From positions 1-17,559 of the forward strand of contig JAPSFM010000109.1 of NCBI GenBank assembly GCA_035063885.1: a DNA stretch of 17,559 nt. The letters are read 5' to 3'. The notes beneath the pieces were generated by a model. It was not told where the DNA came from and searched no databases. It saw nothing but the letters and a program-made list of their open reading frames with translations. The position numbers and the translations under genes were made by a program. Source of the DNA: CAADGY01 sp900696665 (GTDB taxonomy: Bacteria > Acidobacteriota > Terriglobia > Bryobacterales > Bryobacteraceae). Every line of letters begins with the position of its first letter. The first letter of the stretch is position 1. This document shows positions 1-7,845 of the stretch, piece after piece.

Positions 1-131
1 TGCACCAGGGTGGTGCGGCCGAGCTTGCTGCCGCGCCTGGTGATCCGGCCGGAACGCTCCGTCTCGTTGGAGTTGGCAATCCGCGGCACGATCCCGAAGT
101 AGGCCGCCAGCTTGCCCTCGTTGGCGTGACG
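1..131 (-). pseudogene. IS110-family transposase, C-terminal fragment (remnant)
   Basis: On the minus strand an open stretch encodes the conserved part of IS110/IS116/IS902-type transposases (Transposase_20 region): GKLAAYFGIVPR, then a polar link, then GRITRRGSKLGRTTLV, which carries the family's Gly-Arg-Ile-x-Lys/Arg-Arg-Gly pattern. The similarity begins at about base 131. Further upstream in the same frame there are only a few unrelated codons and a stop at 153-155, so the RuvC-like N-terminal half and the start codon are absent. The fragment continues past the left edge of the window, so its 3' part cannot be judged. The gene is almost certainly inactive here. The identification rests on the recognisable motif; the exact element is unknown. 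Confidence 0.72.
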
Positions 132-161
132 GTTAGCGCTCGGATTCCGCGTTTAGCCGAA

Positions 162-311
162 TTACCTGCTATAAATGACCACACCCACTGCGATCAGGAC
201 CAGCGCGATGAGGCTGGCGAGCAGAAGCCCGCTCTGAAGCAGCGAGTTTTCGACTACGTTCTTAACCAGGCGCTCTTCGTTCTTCACCCGGTTTGCGAGG
301 CTGTGCGTCAT
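162..311 (-). CDS. small single-pass membrane protein (49 aa), function unknown
   Basis: A 49-codon ORF on the minus strand begins MTHSLANRVKNEERL and ends in IYSR. The first half is charged and amphipathic (residues 1-25). Residues about 28-47 form one unbroken hydrophobic helix rich in Leu, Ile, Val and Ala, followed by a short basic tail, so a C-terminal membrane anchor is likely. An excellent Shine-Dalgarno, AAGGAGG, lies at 320-326 with 8 bases before the ATG, and a plausible -10 box sits just upstream. The signal quality and the clean hydrophobic profile make this a likely real gene despite its size. It is divergent from the phospholipase D-like gene and lies upstream of the IS110 remnant on the same strand. 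I do not recognise a family. Confidence 0.68.
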   Translation of the reverse strand: MTHSLANRVKNEERLVKNVVENSLLQSGLLLASLIALVLIAVGVVIYSR

Positions 312-319
312 ACTCCAGA

Positions 320-346
320 CCTCCTTCCACGAGCACCCTCATTTTA
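320..346 (-). promoter_or_regulatory. ribosome binding site and candidate -10 box of the 49-aa gene
   Basis: Read on the minus strand, TAAAAT (341-346) matches the sigma-70 -10 hexamer in five of six positions, and AAGGAGG (320-326) is a near-perfect Shine-Dalgarno 8 bases from the ATG at 311. The implied leader is only about 23 bases. The -35 element at the right distance is weak (TGGTTC, 17-base spacer), so the ribosome site is well supported and the promoter is tentative. Confidence 0.42.
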
Positions 347-444
347 GGACTTTTTTGCCCGAAGAACCAGCAGCAATATGAAAAGTGCCGGGCCCCGCCG
401 GGAGTGCGACAATCGGGGGGCGGGCCAGCCATTGGAGAGATGAG

Positions 445-1911
445 GTGAGAAAGACCTTTCTGCAACTGGAAAGGGACGAGCGCGATACGGTTCCGGCGCT
501 TCGGACTGCGGCGGAGCGCGCCTTCTCGCGCGCGGCCGGCGCTCCGTTGATCGGAGGCAATCACGTGCGCCTGCTCAAAGACGCACGGGAGAACTATCCG
601 GCATGGCTTGACGCAATTGCCGCCGCCAAACACCACGTTCATTTCGAAAGCTACATCATTCACGAAGATGAACAGGGACGCCAGTTTGCGGATGCGTTGA
701 TCGCAAAAGCGGCGGAAGGCGTGCGCGTGCGTCTTATCTACGACTGGCTCGGCGCCTTTGGCAAGACATCCATGCGATTTTGGAACCGTCTGCGCGCAGG
801 CGGCGTCGAGGTGCGCTGTTATAACCCACCGCGCTTTGAAAGCCCGTTCGGCTGGCTGTCGCGGGACCATCGCAAGATGCTCGTCGTGGACGGCGAGACA
901 GGTTTCATTACGGGGCTGTGTGTCGGCCAGATGTGGGCCGGAGATCCGCAGAAAAACAGGGAGCCGTGGCGCGACACGGGAGTGGAAGTGCGAGGCTGCG
1001 CCGTAGCGGAAATCGAGCGCGCGTTTGCGCAGATCTGGGCGCTAACCGGCGAGCCACTGCCTCAGGATGAGGCAAACGGTTTGGAAACGCCCGCTCCGGC
1101 CGGCGACACGATGATGAGGATTGTAGCCAGCGTGCCTGCGACGGCGGGGATGTTCCGGCTCGATCAGCTTGTGGCCGCGCTGGCCCGCAACAGGTTATGG
1201 CTGACGGATGCTTATTACGCCGGGACCACCCTGTTTGTGCAGGCGCTGAGAGCGGCGGCCAAGGATGGAGTGGATGTGCGCCTCCTGGTGCCGGGCGGGA
1301 CGGATATTCCTTTGCTACGGCCGTTGTCGCGGGCAGGCTACCGGCCGCTGCTTGAGGGCGGCGTGCGCGTCTTCGAATGGAACGGCGCAATGCTGCATGC
1401 GAAAACCGCGGTGGTAGACGGACACTGGGCCCGCGTTGGCTCGACGAATCTCAACATCGCGAGCTGGTTAAGCAACTGCGAGTTGGACGCCGTAATCGAC
1501 GATGAATCCTTCGGGCGCGAGATGGAAGAGATGTACCTGGAGGATTTAAGCAACTCGACGGAAATCGTTCTCGACGGGAAACAGAAAGTGCGCGCGCCGG
1601 GCGCTCCGCGCCCCCCGCATGCGGGTCAAAGTAGCGGCAGCGTCGGACGTGTGGCGGCGGGGGGAATTCGGCTTGGCAGCGCGATCGGAGCCGCCTTTAC
1701 CGACCGCCGCGTGCTGGGCCCGGTAGAAGCGCAGTTGATGTTGACGGCGGCGCTGCTGCTGATTTCGTTGGTGGTTCTCTTTGCGTTCTTTCCCAAAGTG
1801 CTCGTTTACCCGGTGATCGCCCTCATGACATGGATGGCGTTGGCGCTGCTTTACAAAGCATACAGACTGCGCCGCAACCGGGAGAGAGAAGTGCAAAGGA
1901 CGAAACCATGA
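445..1911 (+). CDS. phospholipase D / cardiolipin synthase-like protein
   Basis: The product belongs to the PLD superfamily and most resembles cardiolipin synthases, which make cardiolipin at the inner membrane. Two HKD motifs are visible: HRK...D at residues 142-149 and HAK...D...GSTN at 318-335 (H318, K320, D325). The second is canonical. The first lacks the usual Asn after the Gly pair (GLCV instead of GGxN). Residues 429-449 and 452-473 form two hydrophobic helices at the C terminus, followed by a basic tail; many cardiolipin synthases carry such helices at the N terminus. The frame is open from GTG 385, but GTG 445 has GGAGAG a few bases upstream and the earlier codons are low-complexity, so I start at 445 (488 aa). 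The stop overlaps the ATG of the following 32-codon ORF. Phosphatidyltransferase versus phospholipase activity cannot be decided from sequence. Confidence 0.85.
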   Translation: MRKTFLQLERDERDTVPALRTAAERAFSRAAGAPLIGGNHVRLLKDARENYPAWLDAIAAAKHHVHFESYIIHEDEQGRQFADALIAKAAEGVRVRLIYDWLGAFGKTSMRFWNRLRAGGVEVRCYNPPRFESPFGWLSRDHRKMLVVDGETGFITGLCVGQMWAGDPQKNREPWRDTGVEVRGCAVAEIERAFAQIWALTGEPLPQDEANGLETPAPAGDTMMRIVASVPATAGMFRLDQLVAALARNRLWLTDAYYAGTTLFVQALRAAAKDGVDVRLLVPGGTDIPLLRPLSRAGYRPLLEGGVRVFEWNGAMLHAKTAVVDGHWARVGSTNLNIASWLSNCELDAVIDDESFGREMEEMYLEDLSNSTEIVLDGKQKVRAPGAPRPPHAGQSSGSVGRVAAGGIRLGSAIGAAFTDRRVLGPVEAQLMLTAALLLISLVVLFAFFPKVLVYPVIALMTWMALALLYKAYRLRRNREREVQRTKP

Positions 1912-2006
1912 ATACTCCGTCGCGGATGGACAACCAGCCGCGCTCGCACCTTCAATCCCGGATCAATGGAACCGGTCTGGTTTTGCGATCTAATAGGACG
2001 ATATGA
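1908..2006 (+). CDS. possible 32-aa ORF bridging two genes by ATGA overlaps
   Basis: A 32-codon frame starts at an ATG that shares ATGA with the stop of the phospholipase-like gene (1908-1911). Its own TGA shares ATGA with the start of the alpha-galactosidase gene (2003-2006). A purine-rich AAAGGA lies about 8 bases before the start. The peptide (MNTPSRMDNQ...LRSNRTI) is polar and basic, with no recognisable domain or membrane segment. The double overlap is what translational coupling would look like, so the ORF may serve to carry ribosomes to the next gene rather than to make a functional peptide. It could equally be chance in a 91-base gap. Confidence 0.3.
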   Translation: MNTPSRMDNQPRSHLQSRINGTGLVLRSNRTI

Positions 2007-3562
2007 AACTCCGCTTAAGCCGAAGGGTGGTAACCCTGTTCCTGTTGGCTTCCCTCGGTGTCACCGGCTTGGCTATGCAGCCGGAGCGTTATCTCCTGAC
2101 CCCCAAACCGGGGCCCGCACCAAAGATCAATGGCCCCACTGTATATGGCGCACGTCCCGCGCGGCCTTTCCTTTATCGCATTCCCTGCACCGGAAGCCGG
2201 CCGATGCGATTCTCGGCGGAAGGTTTGCCTGCCTCGCTGCGACTCGACGCGCAGACCGGGATCATCTCCGGCAAGACCCCGGACAAACCGGGTGAATTCA
2301 CAATTGTTCTCAAGGCATCGAACTCGCACGGCCGCTCTCGAAAGACGTTCAAAATCGTCGCCGGCGATACTCTTGCGCTGACGCCGCCGATGGGTTGGAA
2401 TGATTGGTACACACACTACGATCGAGTAACAGACAGAGTAATACGCCAGGCCGCCGATGCCATGATCTCTTCGGGGATGGCCGATTTCGGCTACCAGTAT
2501 GTCAATATCGACGATTGCTGGATGGTGAAACCCGGCTCCAGCGACACGGAGTTGGGCGGCGAGCCTCGCGACCCCGGCGGAGCTATCCGCGCCAACCGGA
2601 GATTCCCGGATATGCGCTCACTGACCGCCTATATTCACGGAAAGGGGTTGAAAGCTGGCATTTATACTTCGCCCGGTCCGCTGACTTGCGCGCGTTTCAC
2701 AGGTTCGTACCAGCACGAGGAGATGGATGCGCGCACTTTCGCGGAGTGGGGTTTCGATTTTCTGAAGTACGACTGGTGCTCCTATGGCAAGATCGCGCCC
2801 GACAAGTCCCTGGCGAGCCTGCAAGCACCCTACCGTCAGATGGGCGACATCCTAAAAGGACTGCCGCGCGATATCGTGTTCAACTTATGCCAGTATGGCA
2901 TGGGCGATGTGTGGAAGTGGGGTGCAGAAATAGGCGGCCACTGCTGGCGCACGACAGGCGATCTCGGCCTAGAGAAATCGACGAGGCTGCCCGGCTTTTA
3001 CAGTATCGGATTCAAAAACGCCGCGAACTTCGAATATGCGAAGCCGGGAAGCTGGAACGATCCCGACTACATTCTCATCGGGCACGTCGGCAACGCATCC
3101 CGCATTCAAGACCCGCCCAAGCTCACTTCGCTGACCGCCGACGAGCAATACAGCTATATGTCGATGTGGGCTCTTATGGCCGCGCCATTGTTCTTTTCGG
3201 GCCACATGGGCTACCTCGACGATTTCACCTTGAACATCCTGTGCAATGCCGAGGTGATCGAGGTGGATCAGGACCCGCTTGGAAAGCAGGCTCGTGTTAT
3301 TCGCCGCACGGAAGAGGAGTTCGTTCTCGCCAAGCCGATGGCGGACGGCTCGCTTGCCCTCGGGCTATTCAATCTTTCCGAATCCGGGCGGAGGATGAAA
3401 GTGAGCTTTGCGGATCTGCATCTCAAAGGCTCCTATCGCGCGCGCGACGTCTGGCGCCAAAGGGATTCCGGCCAGGTTGCCGGCGCGTATTCGGCCACGG
3501 TGCGGCCTCACGGCGTCTCCTTCGTGAGATTGTTTCCAGAAAACCAGAAGTCTGGAAGGTAA
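2003..3562 (+). CDS. secreted GH27 alpha-galactosidase with N-terminal Ig-like module
   Basis: A glycoside hydrolase family 27 enzyme that would remove terminal alpha-galactose (or alpha-GalNAc / beta-L-arabinopyranose, all known in GH27) from glycans outside the cytoplasm. Residues 1-24 are a signal peptide. Residues about 38-120 resemble the putative Ig (He_PIG) module, with GLPASLRLDAQTGIISGKT. The catalytic barrel starts at TPPMGWNDW (127-135), then VNIDDCW (167-173), nucleophile D257 in KYDWC (255-259), acid/base D320 in WRTTGD (315-320), and GSWNDPD (349-355). The all-beta C-terminal domain ends near 510. Length (519 aa) is normal for GH27 plus the extra module. The start overlaps the stop of the 32-codon ORF, which suggests co-transcription with the PLD-like gene. 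Family assignment is firm; substrate is not. Confidence 0.92.
   Translation: MKLRLSRRVVTLFLLASLGVTGLAMQPERYLLTPKPGPAPKINGPTVYGARPARPFLYRIPCTGSRPMRFSAEGLPASLRLDAQTGIISGKTPDKPGEFTIVLKASNSHGRSRKTFKIVAGDTLALTPPMGWNDWYTHYDRVTDRVIRQAADAMISSGMADFGYQYVNIDDCWMVKPGSSDTELGGEPRDPGGAIRANRRFPDMRSLTAYIHGKGLKAGIYTSPGPLTCARFTGSYQHEEMDARTFAEWGFDFLKYDWCSYGKIAPDKSLASLQAPYRQMGDILKGLPRDIVFNLCQYGMGDVWKWGAEIGGHCWRTTGDLGLEKSTRLPGFYSIGFKNAANFEYAKPGSWNDPDYILIGHVGNASRIQDPPKLTSLTADEQYSYMSMWALMAAPLFFSGHMGYLDDFTLNILCNAEVIEVDQDPLGKQARVIRRTEEEFVLAKPMADGSLALGLFNLSESGRRMKVSFADLHLKGSYRARDVWRQRDSGQVAGAYSATVRPHGVSFVRLFPENQKSGR
3534..3557. terminator. hairpin just before the alpha-galactosidase stop codon
   Basis: TTCCAGA (3534-3540) and TCTGGAA (3551-3557) form a perfect 7-bp inverted repeat around a 10-base loop, ending 2 bases before the stop codon at 3560-3562. 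No T-run follows on either strand, so intrinsic termination would be weak. Because the opposing gene ends at 3563, the only room for a terminator is inside coding sequence. Confidence 0.3.
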
Positions 3563-4609
3563 TCAGAAGTTCCCGATAGCCGCTTTTGCCAGCTCAAAGC
3601 GGTTTGGGCTGGGACTCTGAAGCAAATAGATGTTTCCGGAATCGTCCGTCGAAAGCGGCGCTCCTTCTGTTCGAGACAGAGGCTTGACCGACAACGATTT
3701 TCCCGATGCGTCATGCATCGAGAGCAACTGAGAATTCCGTTCCATACCTGGCGAGACTTCCGAAGCCACCCACAGGACCAGATATCCGCCACCTGCCACC
3801 GGCACAATCTTTCGAATTCCGGCTTCCCCGAGGGAGGCGGGCGGTATGAATTCAATCTCCGCGATTGGCGTTCCGGTCGATGCATGGAAACTCCTCAACC
3901 GCCGGAATCCGGGCAGGACGTGGAATACCTGGTTTTGGCGATACCACAAATCACTGCGGTCTACTTCGCGCTTCAACTTGTTGAAATCAACGCCGGGCCG
4001 AACGTCTCCAGGCCGCCGCAAAGCAAGTCCGCCGGGACATTCGGAAAATTTTATCAGCCGCTGGCCCTCTAAATCGTACTTGTGTACGAGCATGCAGGCA
4101 TCGGTCTGCTGCCGGAAGTAGGCCGCATCCATGCCCAACACGAACAAATGCCTCACCGGCTCCAGGGCAATATGCCGGATCTCCGCCGCTGGCGACAGCA
4201 CGATTGTCCTGCGATATCCCTTCGCGCGGTTTACAACAAACACTCCAAATGACCAGGCCCGCGTTTGCTGCCGCCAAATTGCCGGAAGGAAGATATCCCC
4301 ATTAGCGTCCGCCTGAATGCCGGCCATCAAATCGCATTGGGTACTTGCCGTTTCCGGAACATCGGTCAGATTTAATGTTTTCGTTTCGCCCGTCGAGCCG
4401 TCTATGTGAATCACCTCGAGCCGCCGGGGAGCAAGCCAGTACAGATGCCCGTCCGCGGATCTCGTGACGGCGGAATACGGACCTGGTGGAAGCTCGAACG
4501 CGATCTTTCCGAGCACTCGTGTCTGCCATGTTTCGCTACGACCGGCTGCGGGCCAGCCAATCGCTAGCGGCGGAAGCCAAAACCGTTCAATGAATTCCCG
4601 TCGGCGCAT
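3563..4609 (-). CDS. exported protein of unknown function, possibly a beta-propeller
   Basis: The 348-aa product starts MRRREFIERFW, and RRREFI resembles a twin-arginine export signal; a short hydrophobic stretch (about residues 11-22) and an Ala-rich end follow. The rest is rich in beta-prone segments with recurring turns such as SADGHLYWL, DANGDIFLP and DDSGNIYLL, the pattern seen in NHL/SMP-30-like propellers. I cannot name a family or find a catalytic motif. The start is well supported: GGAGGGGG lies 5 bases before the ATG and a good promoter sits 31-66 bases upstream. The gene is convergent with the alpha-galactosidase gene, with no base between the two stop codons, and appears monocistronic. 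The fold is inference from repeat-like turns. Confidence 0.78.
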   Translation of the reverse strand: MRRREFIERFWLPPLAIGWPAAGRSETWQTRVLGKIAFELPPGPYSAVTRSADGHLYWLAPRRLEVIHIDGSTGETKTLNLTDVPETASTQCDLMAGIQADANGDIFLPAIWRQQTRAWSFGVFVVNRAKGYRRTIVLSPAAEIRHIALEPVRHLFVLGMDAAYFRQQTDACMLVHKYDLEGQRLIKFSECPGGLALRRPGDVRPGVDFNKLKREVDRSDLWYRQNQVFHVLPGFRRLRSFHASTGTPIAEIEFIPPASLGEAGIRKIVPVAGGGYLVLWVASEVSPGMERNSQLLSMHDASGKSLSVKPLSRTEGAPLSTDDSGNIYLLQSPSPNRFELAKAAIGNF

Positions 4610-4646
4610 AAACCCCCTCCAACTGGCTCGAGACGAACTTACGGGA

Positions 4647-4675
4647 ATTGTAGGCCATTTGGAAAGAATTGAAAA
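4647..4675 (-). promoter_or_regulatory. sigma-70-type promoter of the 348-aa exported protein gene
   Basis: On the minus strand TTTTCA (4670-4675) and TACAAT (4647-4652) are separated by exactly 17 bases. The -10 box matches the consensus in five of six positions and the -35 in four of six. Transcription would start near 4640, giving a leader of about 30 bases that contains the strong GGAGGGGG site. Confidence 0.5.
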
Positions 4676-4684
4676 ATACTCCTC

Positions 4685-4707
4685 CGGAACTTCCGTACGA
4701 TGTTCCG
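4685..4707. promoter_or_regulatory. inverted repeat upstream of the promoter, possible operator
   Basis: CGGAAC (4685-4690) and GTTCCG (4702-4707) form a perfect 6-bp inverted repeat with an 11-base centre. A second small palindrome, GGAACTTCC, overlaps its left arm. It lies about 10 bases upstream of the -35 box of the 348-aa gene, a position typical of activator sites. No regulator is identifiable in the window. Confidence 0.25.
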
Positions 4708-5176
4708 ACTATTGGCCCTAAACACGAATAGCGGTAAGGCTATCACAAGTTTAAGGTAAATCAAGTGAAAGAGAGGCCAACATACTCAGGACGTACAGGA
4801 CTGACTTTAGCTATTGCACTCGCTTTCCGGGCGCTGCGCTCATACGCTTCCCAGCGACGCTGAAATCTCCAATTACCGCGACGTCAGATCAGATAGTCGA
4901 TGTTTCAGGCAAACACCTCCTCGCACTACTCGAGGGTCATTTCAAACACCAGTCACGCACTGGCGCAGAGTTCTCACTCCATGGATTTGCCTTTTGAATC
5001 CGAGCGGGTGCCTGTACCGAGTTGGTCCAGCGGAGCGTTCGTGTATGTTCTTGACCAGGGCAGCCACGCGCTCGGGTCTGACGCTTCCGTTCTTGTGACC
5101 AGTCCGGCATACACTAACGAGCCGCAATTTTCACGCGCCTTTGACCTTTTATCACCCGGCTGCGAGCAACTGAACT
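4708..5176. other. intergenic stretch without a convincing gene
   Basis: About 470 bases lie between the promoter of the 348-aa gene and the hairpin at the end of the acylase gene. Open frames of 60-95 codons exist on both strands, but none has a ribosome binding site, a domain, a signal peptide or a hydrophobic pattern I recognise, and they overlap one another. No tRNA, repeat or mobile-element end was seen. It could be a decayed gene or an unrecognised RNA. Confidence 0.4.
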
Positions 5177-5205
5177 GAGCCGGCGCCGTCTTATTTCGCC
5201 GGCTC
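5177..5205 (-). terminator. 9-bp hairpin enclosing the acylase stop codon
   Basis: GAGCCGGCG (5177-5185) and CGCCGGCTC (5197-5205) form a perfect, GC-rich 9-bp stem around an 11-base loop. The stop codon of the acylase gene (5191-5193) lies in the loop. No T-run follows on the minus strand, so this may be a Rho-assisted or mRNA-stabilising structure rather than a classical terminator. Confidence 0.5.
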
Positions 5206-7449
5206 CAGCAAAATGCGCTCCGTTGTCGCACCTTCCACTGCTGTGCGGCTGAAGGGCATCGGGTGATACTTGCCCTTACTCCAATCTTCGAGCAGATCGG
5301 CGTAATGCGGGCTCTCCGGGTCGCCGGATTCGCCGGGCGTGTTTGTCATCACCGAACGGTCCCAGTCGCTCAAATCCGCGATGTGCCGGTAGGATGCCCC
5401 GTTCGCCTGCCGGAATCCGGGGCCGCTGGCCGCATTCACCGTATTGCCATCTCCCGGACGGGGTATGGGTCCACGGCTGAAACGCTCCTCCCGCAAGGCG
5501 TGCTGAAAGCGCAAGGTGTGAGCGCTCCCCCAGGTCCACTGATCCATATCCGCGCCGAAATCTTTCTCAAGCCTGGCGAGAGCCTCTTTCAAAGCCCTCT
5601 CGAGCGCCGCATGACGCGGCTCCTTTTCGAGTTCCGCGAGCAACGTGACCAGGTCCACGCGCGCCCCTAATCGCGGACCGAACACGGCTTCCGGCAGTCT
5701 TGCAATCCAGGCCTCATAGATCATCGCCTCTTTGGATTCCGCATCGAGAGACGTATTCCAGGAAAGCAGCATTTCGCGAATCCGGGCAGCACGGCTACCC
5801 GCGTCAGGCTGCCACTTTTTCAGCACACCTTGAAAACGCCGCGCGGGTATCGAAACCACGTCCTGCTGCATCCGTTCAAAATCAGCGACGTCGAATTTTC
5901 CGCCGGATTCGAGCATCTCCACTACACGCTGATGCCGGAAAGGCGCGGCGAACTCGTACCCGATTGAATGCCGGTATCCGGAAGGCAGCATGTTGTGATT
6001 CGCGGTCGCGACAAAATGATTGGGCGGGTTGAACAGCCGCGGTAATTCGGAAGGGGACAGAAAGCCGCTCCATTCATACGCGCCGCTGGCGCCGGGCACG
6101 GGGAACAGGCCGTGCCATCCTTTCCGCACCGGTGTGAGTCCGACCACCTGCCAGCCGATGTTTCCGTCCTTGTCGGCGTATACCATGTTCTGAGACGGCA
6201 CCTTGAAGCGTGCGGCGGATTCCAGAAACTCCGTCCAGTTCCGGGCTCTCGCCATGGAAAGCGAAGCAAGGTATCCCGCCGTCCCGGGTTCCGCGCCCAC
6301 CCACTTAAGGGCATAAGCGCGGTTCCGCGCGCGGTCTTCATGAATGACCGGCCCGTGAATTGAATACTTCAACTCCACCACTTGAGGCGATGCCTGCCCT
6401 TTCACCACGATCTTCGCCCCTTCGAGATCGAACTTGCGCCATGCGCCTCTGTAGCGGTACTCGCCGTTGTTGGCCGGGTTCAACTCTTCGGCGTAAAGGT
6501 CGGCCTGGTCAATGCCGGCGATGGTAAATCCCCACGCGATGTGCTCGTTGTGCCCAAGTGCAATACCGGGCAATGCGGGCTCGCCGGCTCCTATCGCGTT
6601 CCATCCAGGCCCAACCAGGTGCACGGTCTTTCGTAGGGACGGGATCTGAAGAGGGCGGTGCGGATCGCTTGCCATCAGCGGTCTGCCCGTCTTCGTCAAT
6701 GTCCCGTCTACGGCCCAGTTGTTGCTTCCCTCCTCCGAGCGGAACCGGACCGGACCCAGAACGTCGCGGTAGACTTCCAAAATATCCGGAGTGATGCCGC
6801 CCAGATTCAGACCTGCCGGGACGCGCAGTGAAACGGGAGGATCCGGCGCAAGGTAGCGCGTGAGCGCCGGCAGTCCAAATTCGGCGGCATCGCGCGACCG
6901 CTGTACCTCACGCGGCAGATTACGGACCATCAGAAGACCGGCCACCCGCGCGGTACAATCTTCCGCTTCCCACAAACCCGGGTCGTAGCCCGCCAGGCGG
7001 AACTCGAGCGGGCGCTTACCATCGAGCCCGCGGATATACGCATTGATCCCATTCGCGAATGCTGTTGCGATTTGTTTCGCATCCGGCGCGTAACTTTCCC
7101 ACTCCGCCGCCCAGTCGCCGCGAAAGCGCACAGCGCGGGCCAGCCTATCCCGCGAAACGGCTTCCGAACCCAACACTTCAGCCAGTTCCCCGGTCCCGAT
7201 GCGGCGCCACAGATCGATCTGGAACAGGCGGTCGCGCGCGGCGATATAGCCCTGCGCAAAGAACAGGTCGTCGGTCGTTTGCGCGTAGATGTGTGGCACA
7301 CCCCAACGGTCGCGCAAAATTTCAACGGGCTCGCGAAGTCCGGTGATCCGCAGCCTTTCAACAGGGGCGCCCGCCGGCCGGAATACCGTGCACGCGGTCA
7401 GTGCCGCGAAAACAACTCCTGGTAGTGCGAACCATCGGCTCCGATTCAT
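5191..7449 (-). CDS. penicillin acylase family (Ntn-hydrolase, S45) lipoprotein
   Basis: A 752-aa member of the penicillin amidase/acylase family, enzymes that hydrolyse amide bonds of beta-lactams, acyl-homoserine lactones or other N-acyl compounds after self-cleavage. The N terminus is a lipoprotein signal with lipobox LTAC (Cys20), so it is probably anchored facing the periplasm. The alpha-chain signature EILRDRWGVPHIYAQ (43-57) and AQGYIAARDRLFQ (65-77) are typical. The predicted autocleavage site and nucleophile is Ser242 in EGSNNWAV (240-247), and LGHNEHIAWGFT (298-309) follows as expected. Full length for the family, with no visible damage. It lies 12 bp downstream of the VOC gene on the same strand, so the two are probably co-transcribed; its own ribosome site is weak. 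Substrate cannot be inferred. Confidence 0.9.
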   Translation of the reverse strand: MNRSRWFALPGVVFAALTACTVFRPAGAPVERLRITGLREPVEILRDRWGVPHIYAQTTDDLFFAQGYIAARDRLFQIDLWRRIGTGELAEVLGSEAVSRDRLARAVRFRGDWAAEWESYAPDAKQIATAFANGINAYIRGLDGKRPLEFRLAGYDPGLWEAEDCTARVAGLLMVRNLPREVQRSRDAAEFGLPALTRYLAPDPPVSLRVPAGLNLGGITPDILEVYRDVLGPVRFRSEEGSNNWAVDGTLTKTGRPLMASDPHRPLQIPSLRKTVHLVGPGWNAIGAGEPALPGIALGHNEHIAWGFTIAGIDQADLYAEELNPANNGEYRYRGAWRKFDLEGAKIVVKGQASPQVVELKYSIHGPVIHEDRARNRAYALKWVGAEPGTAGYLASLSMARARNWTEFLESAARFKVPSQNMVYADKDGNIGWQVVGLTPVRKGWHGLFPVPGASGAYEWSGFLSPSELPRLFNPPNHFVATANHNMLPSGYRHSIGYEFAAPFRHQRVVEMLESGGKFDVADFERMQQDVVSIPARRFQGVLKKWQPDAGSRAARIREMLLSWNTSLDAESKEAMIYEAWIARLPEAVFGPRLGARVDLVTLLAELEKEPRHAALERALKEALARLEKDFGADMDQWTWGSAHTLRFQHALREERFSRGPIPRPGDGNTVNAASGPGFRQANGASYRHIADLSDWDRSVMTNTPGESGDPESPHYADLLEDWSKGKYHPMPFSRTAVEGATTERILLEPAK

Positions 7450-7461
7450 GGTTACTCGCGT

Positions 7462-7845
7462 TTAGGGGAGAGGTGTTTCGCGCTGCAGCAGGTGCAGGTA
7501 GTTACCTTCCGGGTCGGTGAAGAAGACGACACGGTTTCCTTTGCTCGTTTCCGGTTGCGTCAAAAACTCAACTCCGTTTTCTTTAAGACGTGCGTATGCC
7601 TTATCGAAATCCGAAACGGCTATCGCAAGGTGCCGTATGCCGGCGTCTCGAAGCGTCTGCGGAGATCGCGGCGACGCGTTGGCCTCGATAATCTCTAACA
7701 TGGAGCCATTGGGGGCTTTCACGAAAACTGTCTTGCTGCTGGCAGATTTGTAGTTGACGACGAAATCGAGGTTGCTCACGTACCAGTCCGCAAGGCTGTG
7801 CGGATCGGATGAAGCGATTGCGGTATGTTCAATGCCGAGAATCAT
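7462..7845 (-). CDS. VOC superfamily (glyoxalase/dioxygenase fold) protein
   Basis: The 127-aa product shows the paired beta-alpha-beta-beta-beta modules of the vicinal oxygen chelate superfamily: GIEHTAIASSD at the start, MLEIIEA about residues 49-55, RHLAIAVSDFDKAYARLKE at 71-89, and FFTDPEGNYLHLLQ at 108-121. Candidate metal ligands are H7, E51, H72 and H118; the last replaces the Glu usual in glyoxalase-type members. The frame is open upstream to 8049, but homology starts at MILGIEH, and the upstream codons coincide with a duplicated region that is noncoding in the other copy, so I start at 7845. No strong Shine-Dalgarno is visible. The gene leads the acylase gene by 12 bp. Such proteins include lyases, dioxygenases and resistance proteins; the reaction is unknown. 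Confidence 0.85.
   Translation of the reverse strand: MILGIEHTAIASSDPHSLADWYVSNLDFVVNYKSASSKTVFVKAPNGSMLEIIEANASPRSPQTLRDAGIRHLAIAVSDFDKAYARLKENGVEFLTQPETSKGNRVVFFTDPEGNYLHLLQRETPLP

Noticed and set aside
262..870. Minus-strand open frame of 202 codons over the PLD-like gene
   Set aside because: It is antisense to a gene with clear HKD motifs, has no ribosome site, and shows no domain; the high GC content keeps shadow frames open.
2404..3579. Plus-strand open frame of 391 codons inside the alpha-galactosidase gene
   Set aside because: It is rich in Arg and Pro with no recognisable motif, while the overlapping frame carries complete GH27 catalytic motifs. It is a shadow.
4814..5178. Overlapping plus-strand frames of 92-94 codons in the intergenic stretch
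   Set aside because: No ribosome binding site, no hydrophobic or domain pattern, and unusual composition; cannot be supported as genes.
5191..7845. Quorum-quenching operon (acyl-homoserine lactone acylase with VOC partner)
   Set aside because: The S45 family covers many amide substrates, and nothing in the sequence points to acyl-homoserine lactones; only the family-level call is kept.
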